Source: Hymenobacter sp. ISL-91 | Lineage (GTDB): Bacteria; Bacteroidota; Bacteroidia; Cytophagales; Hymenobacteraceae | Direction of reading: 5' to 3' | Assembly: GCF_018613725.1 (NCBI RefSeq) | Contig: NZ_JAGGPS010000014.1 | Location: forward strand, 44,959 to 108,958 | DNA length: 64,000 bases | Shown: positions 39,322 to 50,961 of the stretch, one piece after another | Position numbering within the stretch: position 1 is the stretch's first letter | How the letters are laid out: every line of letters starts with the position of its first letter | Notes under the pieces: model-generated | What the model saw: the letters and a program-made list of their open reading frames with translations, nothing else | What the model was told of the DNA's origin: nothing | Database searches by the model: none | Position numbers and translations under genes: made by a program

Positions 39322-39819
39322 ATGTGGCTTGTGGCTTGCAGCTTCCTTACCGGCTGCGGGGTGTACTCGTTCAGTGGAACCAACATCGACCCGAGTATCA
39401 AAACGATTTCCATTGCTACGTTTGCCAACAACGCCAGCAACGGCCCTTCGTTTCTGTCGCAGCAGTTCACGGAGAATTTCAAGGATTACTTTCAGCGCAA
39501 CACCAGCCTGAAACTCGTACCCCGCGACGGCGACCTGCAGTTTGAGGGTCAGATACTTGCCTATGACTTTGCCCCGGCCGCTATTCAGCAGCAAAACGGC
39601 ATCGACCAGGCGGGTGCCAACCAGCTCACCATTCAGGTGCGGGTGAAATTCACCAATACCAAAGACCCCAAACAGGATTTCGAGGAAACGCTGCAAACGA
39701 CCCGCTCCTTCCCCGCCACCCGCGACATTGCCAGCGTCAACAGCGACCAAACGGCGCTCAACGAGCTATTTCGCAACCTGATCAGCGACGCATTCAATAA
39801 GTCGGTGGCCAACTGGTAA
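39322..39819 (+). CDS. lptE: LptE-family LPS-assembly lipoprotein
   Basis: About 165 residues from ATG 39322; the longer frame back to 39208 is only translated repeat. The signal peptide MWLVACSFLTGCGVYSF has a lipobox (FLTGC, Cys 12). The mature part shows the Bacteroidota LptE pattern: YSFSGTNIDPSIKTISIATF, LSQQFTENFKDYFQRNTSLK and DLQFEGQILAYDFAPAAIQQ. LptE plugs the LptD barrel in the outer membrane and helps insert LPS. The early signal-peptide codons contain a unit of the adjacent GCAAGC repeat. Confidence 0.9.
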   Translation: MWLVACSFLTGCGVYSFSGTNIDPSIKTISIATFANNASNGPSFLSQQFTENFKDYFQRNTSLKLVPRDGDLQFEGQILAYDFAPAAIQQQNGIDQAGANQLTIQVRVKFTNTKDPKQDFEETLQTTRSFPATRDIASVNSDQTALNELFRNLISDAFNKSVANW

Positions 39820-39965
39820 TTGTGGGCGGGCTGCGTTATAGTGCCCGAATTGCCGTATTCTTGTAGCCCGCTTGCCCGGCCGTTGCCGGGTGTCGCCGGT
39901 GCTTTTTTCCTGCCTGCAACCTGCCGTATATCTATGGATGGGCTGCCTCTTCTACGCTATTTCGC

Positions 39966-41417
39966 ATGACCCGCGCGTCGCTTTTACGCATTCTGGACCA
40001 CGTAAACGGTATTTCCGACGATGAAATCCGGGAGCTGGAGCAGTTGGCCGCGGCCTTTCCGTATTGCCAGACGGCGCATGTGCTGCTGGCCAAAACGGCC
40101 CACGACCGCGGCAGCATGCTGGCCGGCCAGCGCCTGCGCCGGGCTGCTACCTACGCCGCCGACCGCGAACTGCTGCGCCAGCTGCTGGAACGCCCCACCC
40201 CGGCGGCCCTCCCAATAGCCGCGCAAACTACCAGCGCCCCCCAGACGCATACCCTAGCTGCTGCCGAAGTAGCTCCGGCTGCACCAGCGGCCCTTACGGC
40301 AACGGCTCCCTCCGAGCCCATCACTGCTTCTGAAGCCGATGTATTCGCAGTAGAAGTTACTGCCGCACCTGCGCCGGCCGACGAACCGACCGGCCACGAC
40401 TCGCTTGCGCCCGCTGCAGTGGCGGCCCACAGCCCGGATACTACGACAGCAGCCACAGCGGCAACTGCCGATGAGCCGACGACCGCGCACAGTACGGAAA
40501 CCGAACCAGCCGCTGCCCCGCTCGACATTGCTTCCGAAGCCGGGCCGGCTGAATTGCCCGAGGCACAAACGCCGGTTGATAAGGAGCAGCCGACTTCGGA
40601 TGAAGCACCGAATCATCCGCCAGAAGCTCTCACAACGCCCTCTGCCACAGCCGAAACCAACGACGACACCGCCGCCGCCAGCGCCGAAACACCGGATGAA
40701 GTCGTTGTCGAAGAAGCAGTAGCGCCGGAAGCCGCGCAAGCAACCGAACCGGCCGATGAGCTGCTTCCGGCGGTGGCGCTGCCCATCCGGCCGCCGAGCG
40801 ACGCAGGTATTTCGCGCTTTGAGTTTGGCCTGGGGGAAGCCCGTTTGCCCGAGCCCACGAGCTACCGGCTGCCAGGCATCGACGACGACGACGATGAGCT
40901 TGCGGCGGAAGACGACGAGCTGCCCACGACCCGCTCTGCCGCTCCACCCCGCGTTACGGCTCCCTTCAGGGCCGATGCCGAGTTGGGCTATGCGTTGGGT
41001 GGCGGCAGCCGCCTGGGCTACGATTTGCAGGGCCGCACCCCCGACGGTTTCACGCTTGATTTGCCTCTGGAAGCCTTTTTTGAGCCCGATGCCCTGCTAC
41101 TGGCCCATATGCGCGCCCACCAGCCGGCTGCCAAAGCGTCCTCACTCGACCTGATCAACCGCTTCCTCAAGGCCCAACCCCGCATTAAAGCGGGTACGGC
41201 CGGGCTACCCCTGCCCACTGCCGAACAGACTGATTTATCGGTGCGGAGCAGTGTGCCTGCGCCAGCTCTGGCCTCCGAAAGTCTGGCCAAAATTATGGTC
41301 CGGCAGGGTAAGACCGCTAAGGCCATTGAAATTTATGAGCACCTGATGGCAAAGCAGCCCGGAAAAATGGCGTACTTTGCCGAGCAAATCCAACAACTGC
41401 AACAACCCCCGGAGTAA
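39966..41417 (+). CDS. Low-complexity protein with C-terminal TPR, upstream of secG
   Basis: 483 residues from ATG 39966. The N-terminal 75 residues are a conserved helical part (LLRILDHVNGISDDEIRELE, AFPYCQTAHVLLAKTAHDRG). Residues about 80-270 are a low-complexity Ala/Thr/Pro/Glu-rich linker. The C-terminus has a conserved LDLINRFLKAQPRIKAGTAG block, then a single TPR-like pair (LAKIMVRQGKTAKAIEIYEH). This gene commonly sits between lptE and secG in Cytophagales. Function unknown; it may be cytoplasmic. Its stop abuts the secG start. Confidence 0.82.
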   Translation: MTRASLLRILDHVNGISDDEIRELEQLAAAFPYCQTAHVLLAKTAHDRGSMLAGQRLRRAATYAADRELLRQLLERPTPAALPIAAQTTSAPQTHTLAAAEVAPAAPAALTATAPSEPITASEADVFAVEVTAAPAPADEPTGHDSLAPAAVAAHSPDTTTAATAATADEPTTAHSTETEPAAAPLDIASEAGPAELPEAQTPVDKEQPTSDEAPNHPPEALTTPSATAETNDDTAAASAETPDEVVVEEAVAPEAAQATEPADELLPAVALPIRPPSDAGISRFEFGLGEARLPEPTSYRLPGIDDDDDELAAEDDELPTTRSAAPPRVTAPFRADAELGYALGGGSRLGYDLQGRTPDGFTLDLPLEAFFEPDALLLAHMRAHQPAAKASSLDLINRFLKAQPRIKAGTAGLPLPTAEQTDLSVRSSVPAPALASESLAKIMVRQGKTAKAIEIYEHLMAKQPGKMAYFAEQIQQLQQPPE

Positions 41418-41780
41418 ATGTACTACGTCATTATTGCCCTGATTCTCGTCATTTGCGTGCTGCTCTCTATTGTAGTACTGGCCCAGAACCCTAAAGGCGG
41501 CGGCCTGTCCAGCCAATTCGGCGCAGGTGGCGGCGCTGCCCAGATGATGGGCGTAAAGCGTACCGGCGACCTGCTCGAAAAGCTCACCTGGGGTTTTGCT
41601 ATCGGCCTGATGGTACTCAGCCTGGGTTCCTACATGGTTGGCGGCCATACCTCCACCGGGCCCGTGCGCAGCATCAACCAGCAGCGCGCCCTCGAAACCC
41701 GCCTGCCGGCTACCCCGGCTCCGGTAGCACCTGCCACCCCGGCTCCGACTGCTCCCGTAGCTCCGGCTCCGGCCAACTAA
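41418..41780 (+). CDS. secG: Preprotein translocase subunit SecG
   Basis: 120 residues. Two membrane helices (IIALILVICVLLSIVVLAQN and LTWGFAIGLMVLSLGSYMVG) are joined by the conserved cytoplasmic loop NPKGGGLSSQFGAGGGAAQM. SecG supports the SecYEG export channel. The Ala/Pro/Val-rich C-terminal tail is an extension common in Bacteroidota. ATG 41418 follows the preceding gene's stop with no spacer, indicating translational coupling. Confidence 0.95.
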   Translation: MYYVIIALILVICVLLSIVVLAQNPKGGGLSSQFGAGGGAAQMMGVKRTGDLLEKLTWGFAIGLMVLSLGSYMVGGHTSTGPVRSINQQRALETRLPATPAPVAPATPAPTAPVAPAPAN

Positions 41781-41808
41781 TCAGCACCAGCCCGTTTTTC
41801 GGCTTGGC

Positions 41809-41845
41809 AGCCGGTGGTTCCCTGCGGGGAGCCACCGGCTTTTTG
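41809..41845 (+). terminator. Intrinsic terminator after secG
   Basis: AGCCGGTGGTTCC (41809-41821) pairs with GGAGCCACCGGCT (41828-41840), followed by TTTT. It separates secG from groES. Confidence 0.88.
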
Positions 41846-42132
41846 CGTTCAGGCAATTACACGAGGTGTTGGAGTGCTGGCTTAGGCTGCTGCTCACAAG
41901 CCCTGCCAGCAGTAGCCGTACTGTCGAGCTACCTAGCCCAATCTGTGCCATGGTTTCACCAGTTCAGGTCGTTTCCTGCCACAGGTGGCAGGCTCATAAT
42001 GCAAAACTGGCCGAAAACGGTACCGAATCGTTCATTCTGTCAGGTTTGAGTGGGCTGGCACAGATGATGTAACACGGCTGTGACACCCTGGTAATTCCAG
42101 TTTCTTTCAACTTTTCAACCAAAACGTACACT
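41846..42132. other. Intergenic region upstream of groES
   Basis: No gene is supported. I looked for a CIRCE element (TTAGCACTC inverted repeat) upstream of groES and did not find one, nor a clear TAnnTTTG element. GroES/GroEL regulation cannot be deduced from this sequence alone. Confidence 0.5.
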
Positions 42133-42423
42133 ATGTCGCTTAGCATCAAACCGCTGGCTGACCGCGTTATCATCGCGCCGGCCGCCGCCGAAGAAAAAAC
42201 CAAATCGGGCATCATCATTCCCGACACGGCCAAGGAAAAGCCCCAGCGGGGCGAGGTAGTAGCCGTGGGTGAGGGCAAAGTGGCCGACAACGGCACCACC
42301 ATCAAGCCCCAGGTAAAAGCCGGCGACCAGGTGCTCTACGGCAAGTATGCCGGCACCGAAATCACCGTCGACGGGCAGGACCTGCTCATCATGAAGGAAT
42401 CGGACATTTTCGCCGTCCTCTAG
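42133..42423 (+). CDS. groES: Co-chaperonin GroES
   Basis: 96 residues, normal length of the Hsp10 lid of the GroEL chamber. Features: [20 protein letters not shown], the mobile loop [20 protein letters not shown], and the C-terminal [20 protein letters not shown]. It starts at ATG 42133 and is followed after 53 bases by groEL on the same strand, as in most bacteria. Confidence 0.98.
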   Translation: MSLSIKPLADRVIIAPAAAEEKTKSGIIIPDTAKEKPQRGEVVAVGEGKVADNGTTIKPQVKAGDQVLYGKYAGTEITVDGQDLLIMKESDIFAVL

Positions 42424-42461
42424 GCCAAACGCCGGTTTTTTCCTTTTCTGAATTCAGTTAA

Positions 42462-44123
<1,662 letters not shown>

Positions 44124-44190
44124 ATCACAGATGTTGCAGATGACGCTGATAGCGCAGATGCAAACGTCAACCGTTCTGAAGCTTTAAGCG

Positions 44191-44227
44191 AAAAGCCCCG
44201 CTGGATTTTGTCCGGCGGGGCTTTTTT
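44191..44227 (+). terminator. Intrinsic terminator after groEL
   Basis: AAAAGCCCCGCTGGA pairs with TCCGGCGGGGCTTTT (one mismatch), followed by TT. Just before it, 44130-44160 holds degenerate GCAGATG units that may be another 7-base repeat relic. Confidence 0.85.
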
Positions 44228-44269
44228 GTGCGTAGACGAGGACAGTGTTCATTACCTGACTGCTACAAC

Positions 44270-45109
44270 ATGGAGAAGAAAATAACGGATATCGGCGGCA
44301 CCTGGGCGCTGGCCAACGGCGTAGAAATTCCTTACCTGGGGCTGGGCGTATGGCAGGCCGACGATGGCGCGGAAGTCGTGCAGGCCGTGCGCTGGGCACT
44401 GGAAGCCGGCTACCGCCACATTGACACGGCCGCCGTGTACAAGAACGAGGCAGGCGTCGGGCAGGGCATCCGGGAAAGCGGGGTGCCGCGCGAGCAGGTG
44501 TTCGTGACCAGCAAAGTATGGAACACCGACCAGGGCTACGACAGCGCGCTACGCGCCTTCGATGCCAGCCTGGAGCGCCTGGGGCTGGACGTGCTGGACC
44601 TGTACCTGATTCACTGGCCCGTGCCCGGCAAGTACAAGGAAACCTGGCGGGCGCTGGAAAAGCTGTATGCCGATGGGCGGGTGCGTGCTATTGGAGTCAG
44701 CAACTTTTTGCAGCACCACTTGGAGGAGTTGCTACCCGAAGCCCAAACGAAGCCAATGGTGAACCAGCTGGAGTTTCATCCGTGGCTGGTGCAGCCCGAG
44801 TTGCAGGCCTACTGCCGGCAGCACGGTATTCAGTATCAGGCCTGGTCGCCGCTGATGCAGGGCAAGGTGTTCGAGCAGGATGTGGTGAACGAGCTGGCCG
44901 CCAAATACGGCAAGTCGCCGGCCCAGGTGCTGGTACGCTGGGATTTGCAGCGCGGCGTCGTCACGATTCCCAAGTCGGTGAAGCAAAACCACATCATCAG
45001 CAACGCCGACGTATTCGACTTCGAGCTGAGCGAAGACGAGTTGGCCTACATCGACGGCCTGGACCGCCACCAGCGCCTGGGTCCCGACCCGGACGTGTTT
45101 CCGAAGTAG
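44270..45109 (+). CDS. Aldo/keto reductase
   Basis: 279 residues from ATG 44270 (MEKKITDIGGTWAL). (beta/alpha)8 AKR superfamily: EIPYLGLGVWQADDGAEVVQ, the catalytic Asp-Tyr pair in GYRHIDTAAVYKNEAGVGQG, the catalytic Lys in EQVFVTSKVWN, LYLIHWPVPGKYKETWRALE with the active His, VRAIGVSNFLQHHLEELL, and the NADPH-binding VVTIPKSVKQNHIISNADVF. It is nearest to the 2,5-diketo-gluconate reductase-like AKR5 group and reduces aldehydes or ketones; substrate unknown. Confidence 0.95.
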   Translation: MEKKITDIGGTWALANGVEIPYLGLGVWQADDGAEVVQAVRWALEAGYRHIDTAAVYKNEAGVGQGIRESGVPREQVFVTSKVWNTDQGYDSALRAFDASLERLGLDVLDLYLIHWPVPGKYKETWRALEKLYADGRVRAIGVSNFLQHHLEELLPEAQTKPMVNQLEFHPWLVQPELQAYCRQHGIQYQAWSPLMQGKVFEQDVVNELAAKYGKSPAQVLVRWDLQRGVVTIPKSVKQNHIISNADVFDFELSEDELAYIDGLDRHQRLGPDPDVFPK

Positions 45110-45128
45110 GCAGTTCAGCCATAAAACG

Positions 45129-45165
45129 TAAAAGCCCCGCCGGACCGAAATCCAGCGGGGCTTGT
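45129..45165. terminator. Bidirectional terminator between AKR and POT transporter genes
   Basis: AAAGCCCCGCCGGA pairs with TCCAGCGGGGCTT between convergent genes. The flanks are T-rich in both directions (CTTGTTCTT on plus; CTTTTACGTTTTAT on minus). Confidence 0.75.
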
Positions 45166-45188
45166 TCTTGGCTATACTTTATGGTTGT

Positions 45189-46610
45189 TTATCCTCTACC
45201 GTGCATCATATGGAAGAGCTTCTTTGCCAGCAAAATCAGAATGAGGCCCGCCATAATCACGAATCCGGCGATGAGACTAAACACCATCAGCGCGCCCAGT
45301 TCTTCCACGTATTTCGCAATGTAGCCGCCGGCTATCTGGGCCACAAAAGGAGCCAGGAACCATACTCCCATCAGCATGGAGGTGAGGGCGGGTGGGGATA
45401 GGCGGGAAACCATGGACAGGCCCACCGGCGAGAGGCACAGTTCGCCAACAGTGTGGAAGAAATAGGTAGCAATCAGCCACCAGATGCTTGCTTTGATGCT
45501 TTGGTCGGCCACATCGCCACCGCGCTCCATCACGGCACCTACCATAAACAGGAAGCCAACCCCGAGCAGCACCATGCCCAGACCCATTTTAACCGGGATG
45601 CTTAGGTCTTTGCCCTTACGGCCCAGGGTAACCCACAAGGCGGCAATAGGAGCGCCCAGCAGCACAATAAAGCCGGCGTTAACCGACTGAAACCAAGATG
45701 TCGGAATCAGGAATCCTGCTACTTCGCGGTTGATGAACTTGTCTGTGTAGAGCGTCAGCGACGACCCTGCCTGCTCGAAACCGGCCCAGAAAAATACTAC
45801 GAACAGCGTGATAATGAAGATAACGGCCATGCGGTCCGTTTCCTCCTTGGTAAGCGGTTCCTTCACGCCGCCCTGCTTGTTGTCGGCGCTCTGTCCTTCG
45901 GGGTAAAGGCCTACGTCACCCAAATACCGCTTGCTTAGCAGGTTGAAAACCAGCTGCCCGGTCAGCATACCAATACCGGCCGCCATAAAGCCGTAACGGA
46001 AACCATAGCTGATTACCTCTCCCGTAGCGCTTTTCACAGCGAACAGGTCTTCTGCCAGGTAGCCGCAAACCAAGGGAGCTATAAACGCGCCCAGGTTGAT
46101 GCCCATGTAGAAGATGGTGAAGGCGGCATCACGCAATGGGTCGCCCTGCTGGTACAGTTTCCCAACGATGGTGGAAATATTTGGTTTGAAGAAGCCGTTG
46201 CCTAAAATCAGCAGCAACAGGCCAAGCAGCGCCGGCCAAGGCAGCCCAAACAAGGAAGCTTCCTTGGAAAGCTCGGGCTGCATAAACAGGAAAAACTGCC
46301 CAAGGGCCATGGTGAGACCACCAATCAGAATGGCCCGCCGTTGCCCGATATACTTGTCGGCCAACCACCCGCCGATAATAGGCGTGAAATAAACGAAGCC
46401 CGTGAAGTAACCATAGATAAGCGTAGCACTGGCCTCCGGAATTCCTAAGCCTCCCTCGACAGCCGTTTTGGTGAGATAAAGCACCAGAAGCCCCCGCATG
46501 CCATAGTAGCTGAACCGCTCCCACATTTCGGTGAAGAAGAGCAGGTAAAGGCCGGGCGGGTGGCTTTTTTGAAAAGCAGCGGGCTGTTGGGCGGCAATAG
46601 GAGTTTGCAT
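45189..46610 (-). CDS. POT-family proton-dependent oligopeptide transporter
   Basis: 473 residues and about 12-14 membrane helices. Family signatures: FFTEMWERFSYYGMRGLLVL (the ExxERFxYYG motif of helix 1, proton coupling), GGWLADKYIGQRRAILIGGL, GNGFFKPNISTIVGKLYQ and FTIFYMGINLGAFIAPLVCG. These proteins import di- and tripeptides with protons across the inner membrane. It starts at ATG 46610. It may work together with exported peptidases, none of which is nearby. Confidence 0.96.
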   Translation of the reverse strand: MQTPIAAQQPAAFQKSHPPGLYLLFFTEMWERFSYYGMRGLLVLYLTKTAVEGGLGIPEASATLIYGYFTGFVYFTPIIGGWLADKYIGQRRAILIGGLTMALGQFFLFMQPELSKEASLFGLPWPALLGLLLLILGNGFFKPNISTIVGKLYQQGDPLRDAAFTIFYMGINLGAFIAPLVCGYLAEDLFAVKSATGEVISYGFRYGFMAAGIGMLTGQLVFNLLSKRYLGDVGLYPEGQSADNKQGGVKEPLTKEETDRMAVIFIITLFVVFFWAGFEQAGSSLTLYTDKFINREVAGFLIPTSWFQSVNAGFIVLLGAPIAALWVTLGRKGKDLSIPVKMGLGMVLLGVGFLFMVGAVMERGGDVADQSIKASIWWLIATYFFHTVGELCLSPVGLSMVSRLSPPALTSMLMGVWFLAPFVAQIAGGYIAKYVEELGALMVFSLIAGFVIMAGLILILLAKKLFHMMHGRG

Positions 46611-46803
46611 GAAGGAGTGGTGAGAGAGTATGTTCAGAAGTTCGCCGGCCGCAGCCGGATTGGGGTCGGTAAAACTACAAAAGTTTCCCAGACTGCCCCA
46701 AACCCACTGTAACCGGCTGTCGAAGTCGGATTAAAGGATACGCCTATATGGCGAATTTTCGCTATCATTTTGGCTTTTCCCGGTTTTTCGACATCTTTTT
46801 CGC

Positions 46804-46811
46804 TACTTTTG
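46804..46811 (+). promoter_or_regulatory. -7 element (TACTTTTG) before pckA
   Basis: Perfect TAnnTTTG match, 54 bases before ATG 46866. Confidence 0.5.
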
Positions 46812-46865
46812 CCCCTGTATTCCCACCGATTTTTCCACCCAACCCCCATCCGTTTTCGGCCCCCT

Positions 46866-48482
<1,617 letters not shown>

Positions 48483-48502
48483 CTACCGGCACTTCTAATT
48501 TG

Positions 48503-48543
48503 AAACCGCCCCGCTGGCCCTGTGCCGGCGGGGCGGTTTTTTA
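48503..48543 (+). terminator. Intrinsic terminator after pckA
   Basis: AAACCGCCCCGCTGGC pairs with GCCGGCGGGGCGGTTT (one mismatch) and is followed by TTTTT. Confidence 0.88.
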
Positions 48544-48594
48544 TAGCTGAAAGGTTTTTCAATCTGCCGGATGCTTAGCTGCATTTACTTGCGC

Positions 48595-48602
48595 TACTTT
48601 TG
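48595..48602 (+). promoter_or_regulatory. -7 element (TACTTTTG) before the S1/P1 nuclease gene
   Basis: Perfect TAnnTTTG match, 33 bases before ATG 48636. Confidence 0.5.
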
Positions 48603-48635
48603 CGTCCTTACTCGTCACCTTATTACTGCTTACCC

Positions 48636-49421
48636 ATGCGTAAATTTCTGCTTCCGCTGCTGCTGTTGCTTCTTTCGCCGCTGCACCTGTGGGCCTGGGG
48701 CGCCGATGGCCACCGGGCCATTGCCCTGATTGCCGAACATCACCTTAAGCGTAGTGCCCGCCAGCAGGTGCAGCAGCTACTGGGCACCGAGAACATGGCA
48801 CTGGTCAGCACCTGGCCCGACGAAATCCGCTACTACCCCGAAGGCAAGGAAACCGGCCCCTGGCACTACGTAAACTCGCCCTCCGGCCTCGACCACGCCC
48901 AGTACCTGACGGAACTACGCACCAACGTTGGTCCCAACGCCTACACCGCCCTACAAACCCAAATGGCCATTATGGCCGATAAGAGCAAGACTACTGCCCA
49001 GCGCCGCGACGCGCTCAAGTACGTTATCCATATCGTGGGCGACATTCATCAGCCCCTGCACACGGGCCACGCCGAAGACAAGGGCGGCAACGACGTCAAG
49101 CTCAAGTTTCGGGGCCGCGACACCAACCTGCACGGTCTCTGGGACTCGGGCCTGCTCGACTACCAGGGCCTGACGTACACCGAAATGGCCCAGCAGTACA
49201 ACTCTGGCATAAGCCGCTCCGACGTGCGCCGCATGCAGGCCGCCGAACCCGCCGAGTGGCTCTGGGAGTCGTACCAGGCGTCCGAGCTGCTTTACCCCCT
49301 CACTCCCAACGGCACTGAAGTAAAGTACGACTACTACCCTGCCCACAGCATGCTGATGCGCCAGCGCATCCAGGAGGCTGGTGTGCGCCTCGCCGGCGTA
49401 CTGAACAACATGCTGGGTTAG
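48636..49421 (+). CDS. S1/P1-type zinc-dependent nuclease
   Basis: 261 residues from ATG 48636. A signal peptide (MRKFLLPLLLLLLSPLHLWA) is cut so that the mature protein starts with Trp (WGADGHRAIALIAEHHL), the Trp-1 zinc ligand typical of P1 nucleases. Other zinc ligands: ALVSTWPDEIRYYPEG, GPWHYVNSP, ALKYVIHIVGDIHQPLHTGH and NLHGLWDSGLL. Secreted enzymes of this type cut single-stranded DNA and RNA and remove 3' phosphates, probably for phosphate or nucleoside scavenging. Confidence 0.94.
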   Translation: MRKFLLPLLLLLLSPLHLWAWGADGHRAIALIAEHHLKRSARQQVQQLLGTENMALVSTWPDEIRYYPEGKETGPWHYVNSPSGLDHAQYLTELRTNVGPNAYTALQTQMAIMADKSKTTAQRRDALKYVIHIVGDIHQPLHTGHAEDKGGNDVKLKFRGRDTNLHGLWDSGLLDYQGLTYTEMAQQYNSGISRSDVRRMQAAEPAEWLWESYQASELLYPLTPNGTEVKYDYYPAHSMLMRQRIQEAGVRLAGVLNNMLG

Positions 49422-49491
49422 GGTTTTTGAGCTGTTAGCATCAGTTTACCAGAGGAAGACTCCGGCCATACTCCCCGCTTTTTTCAATCAG

Positions 49492-49527
49492 AAAGCCCCG
49501 CTCAGCAGCTGCCGAGCGGGGCTTCTT
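49492..49527. terminator. Bidirectional hairpin between nuclease and SDR genes
   Basis: AAGCCCCGCTC pairs with GAGCGGGGCTT around an AGCAGCTGCC loop, between convergent genes. The flanks are moderately T-rich. Confidence 0.75.
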
Positions 49528-49550
49528 GGTAAAATGAAGCTGCTTATCAA

Positions 49551-50816
49551 TTAGCTTTTGCTACCCGACTGCTTGCTTTGACTGGATTTGTCGGCTACCG
49601 ACCCACGGACGCTGCCGGGCGTGGCTTCGGCCGAGCCGGCTCGCGAGGCGCGGCCGTCTCCGTTGGCGCCTTTGCCGGTGTCCTGCACGTTATCGGAGCT
49701 TTGGGTAGCAGCCTGATCGGTGTTTTTATCGGTGGTCGGCGTTGCTTTGTTTCCAGACTTGCGACCGGGGCCTTCACTGCCGTGGTCCGGCGCGGCGCCA
49801 TTGCCATCATTCTTGCCGAACGCATTGATAATGGCGGCCACGGCCAGGCCCGTGCCGGCCACAATAGCGGCCGTAGCGGCAGGGTTCAGCTTAGCTTTGG
49901 TGTAGGTGCTGATTTCGCGGGTGCGGCCAGGGTAGTTGCCGCGTTCCTGCAGCTGGCCCGCGCCCTCATACAAGCCGCTGGGCCGGTTGCGGCGGTCAGC
50001 CTGGTCAGATTTCGTCATGGGCGCAAAAGCCGTTTCCATGAATTTATCGAGCAGTGCTGGGGTCCACTCTTCCATGCCTTTAAACAGCTTGCCGGCTCCG
50101 CCTACCAGAATGTTGCGCTGGGGTGAGGTGGCCGACTTCAAAATAGCCTCGGCCACCGTTTCGGGGGCGTAGGCGGGCGGCGCGTGCTGGGGCACCTTGT
50201 CCATATAGTTCTTGGCGTTCAGCGGGTAGGGAGTATCAATGGCAGCCGGCTGAATCAGGGTAACCGAAATCGGGGCATCTTCCATTTCCAACTCGGTCCG
50301 TAAGCCGTCGGTAAAGCCTTTTACAGCGTGTTTGCTGGCACTGTACATAGTTTGCAGAATGGCCGTTACATCGGACAGAACACTGCCCACGTTGATGAGC
50401 GCGCCCCCGCGGTGGCGCAGGTGCTCCGTGGCTTCGAGCGAGCCGTACACCAGGCCCCAAAAGTTGGTTTCGAACACCTGGCGCATGTCGTCGATGGACT
50501 CATCAGCGACCTTGCCGTACATCGATACGCCGGCATTGTTCACCCACGTATCAAAGGAGCCGAATTTCTGCTTTGCCTCGCGGGCAATGCGCTTCACATC
50601 GGCCTGCTTGCTGACATCGGCCACCACATAGATAGCCTTGCAGCCCTGCTCGCTAAGCTCCTGCGTGAGCTGTCGCAAAGCGTCTTCGCTACGGGCAGCC
50701 AGTACGAGCCTGGCGCCGGCTTTGGCCGCCTGCCGGGCCGTTACAAGGCCAATGCCCGACGAGGCGCCGGTAATGACAATAGTTTGCTCGGCGAGTTTTT
50801 TAAGCTTGGTTTTCAT
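49551..50816 (-). CDS. SDR oxidoreductase with C-terminal membrane helix and disordered tail
   Basis: 421 residues. Residues 1-265 are a short-chain dehydrogenase: TIVITGASSGIGLVTARQAA, DTWVNNAGVSMYGKVADES (NNAG), the INVGSVLSD serine and the MYSASKHAVKGF Tyr-x-x-x-Lys. It continues with a linker (NRPSGLYEGAGQLQERGNYP), one hydrophobic helix (AATAAIVAGTGLAVAAIINA) and a Gly/Ser/Asp/Lys-rich tail of about 90 residues. The classical SDR part suggests NAD(P)H-dependent reduction of an unknown substrate; the tail could anchor it in the membrane. Start ATG 50816. Confidence 0.9.
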   Translation of the reverse strand: MKTKLKKLAEQTIVITGASSGIGLVTARQAAKAGARLVLAARSEDALRQLTQELSEQGCKAIYVVADVSKQADVKRIAREAKQKFGSFDTWVNNAGVSMYGKVADESIDDMRQVFETNFWGLVYGSLEATEHLRHRGGALINVGSVLSDVTAILQTMYSASKHAVKGFTDGLRTELEMEDAPISVTLIQPAAIDTPYPLNAKNYMDKVPQHAPPAYAPETVAEAILKSATSPQRNILVGGAGKLFKGMEEWTPALLDKFMETAFAPMTKSDQADRRNRPSGLYEGAGQLQERGNYPGRTREISTYTKAKLNPAATAAIVAGTGLAVAAIINAFGKNDGNGAAPDHGSEGPGRKSGNKATPTTDKNTDQAATQSSDNVQDTGKGANGDGRASRAGSAEATPGSVRGSVADKSSQSKQSGSKS

Positions 50817-50949
50817 TTGATTAGTCGGTTAGTAGCGCGCGGTTAGCCGCATGATAGATACAACTGACGTACGCGAAAAACCCGCGGGCCGTTATCCTGC
50901 CCCCCACGCGCAACTCCTTAAAAGCCGCCCAAACCGCCAACTTCCCGCG

Positions 50950-50957
50950 TACCTTTG
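50950..50957 (+). promoter_or_regulatory. -7 element (TACCTTTG) directly before rsmE
   Basis: Perfect TAnnTTTG match four bases before ATG 50962, predicting a leaderless mRNA and fixing the start. Confidence 0.6.
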
Positions 50958-50961
50958 CTGC

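Noticed and set aside
41846..42132. CIRCE operator upstream of groES
   Set aside because: No TTAGCACTC-type inverted repeat was found on reading the region.
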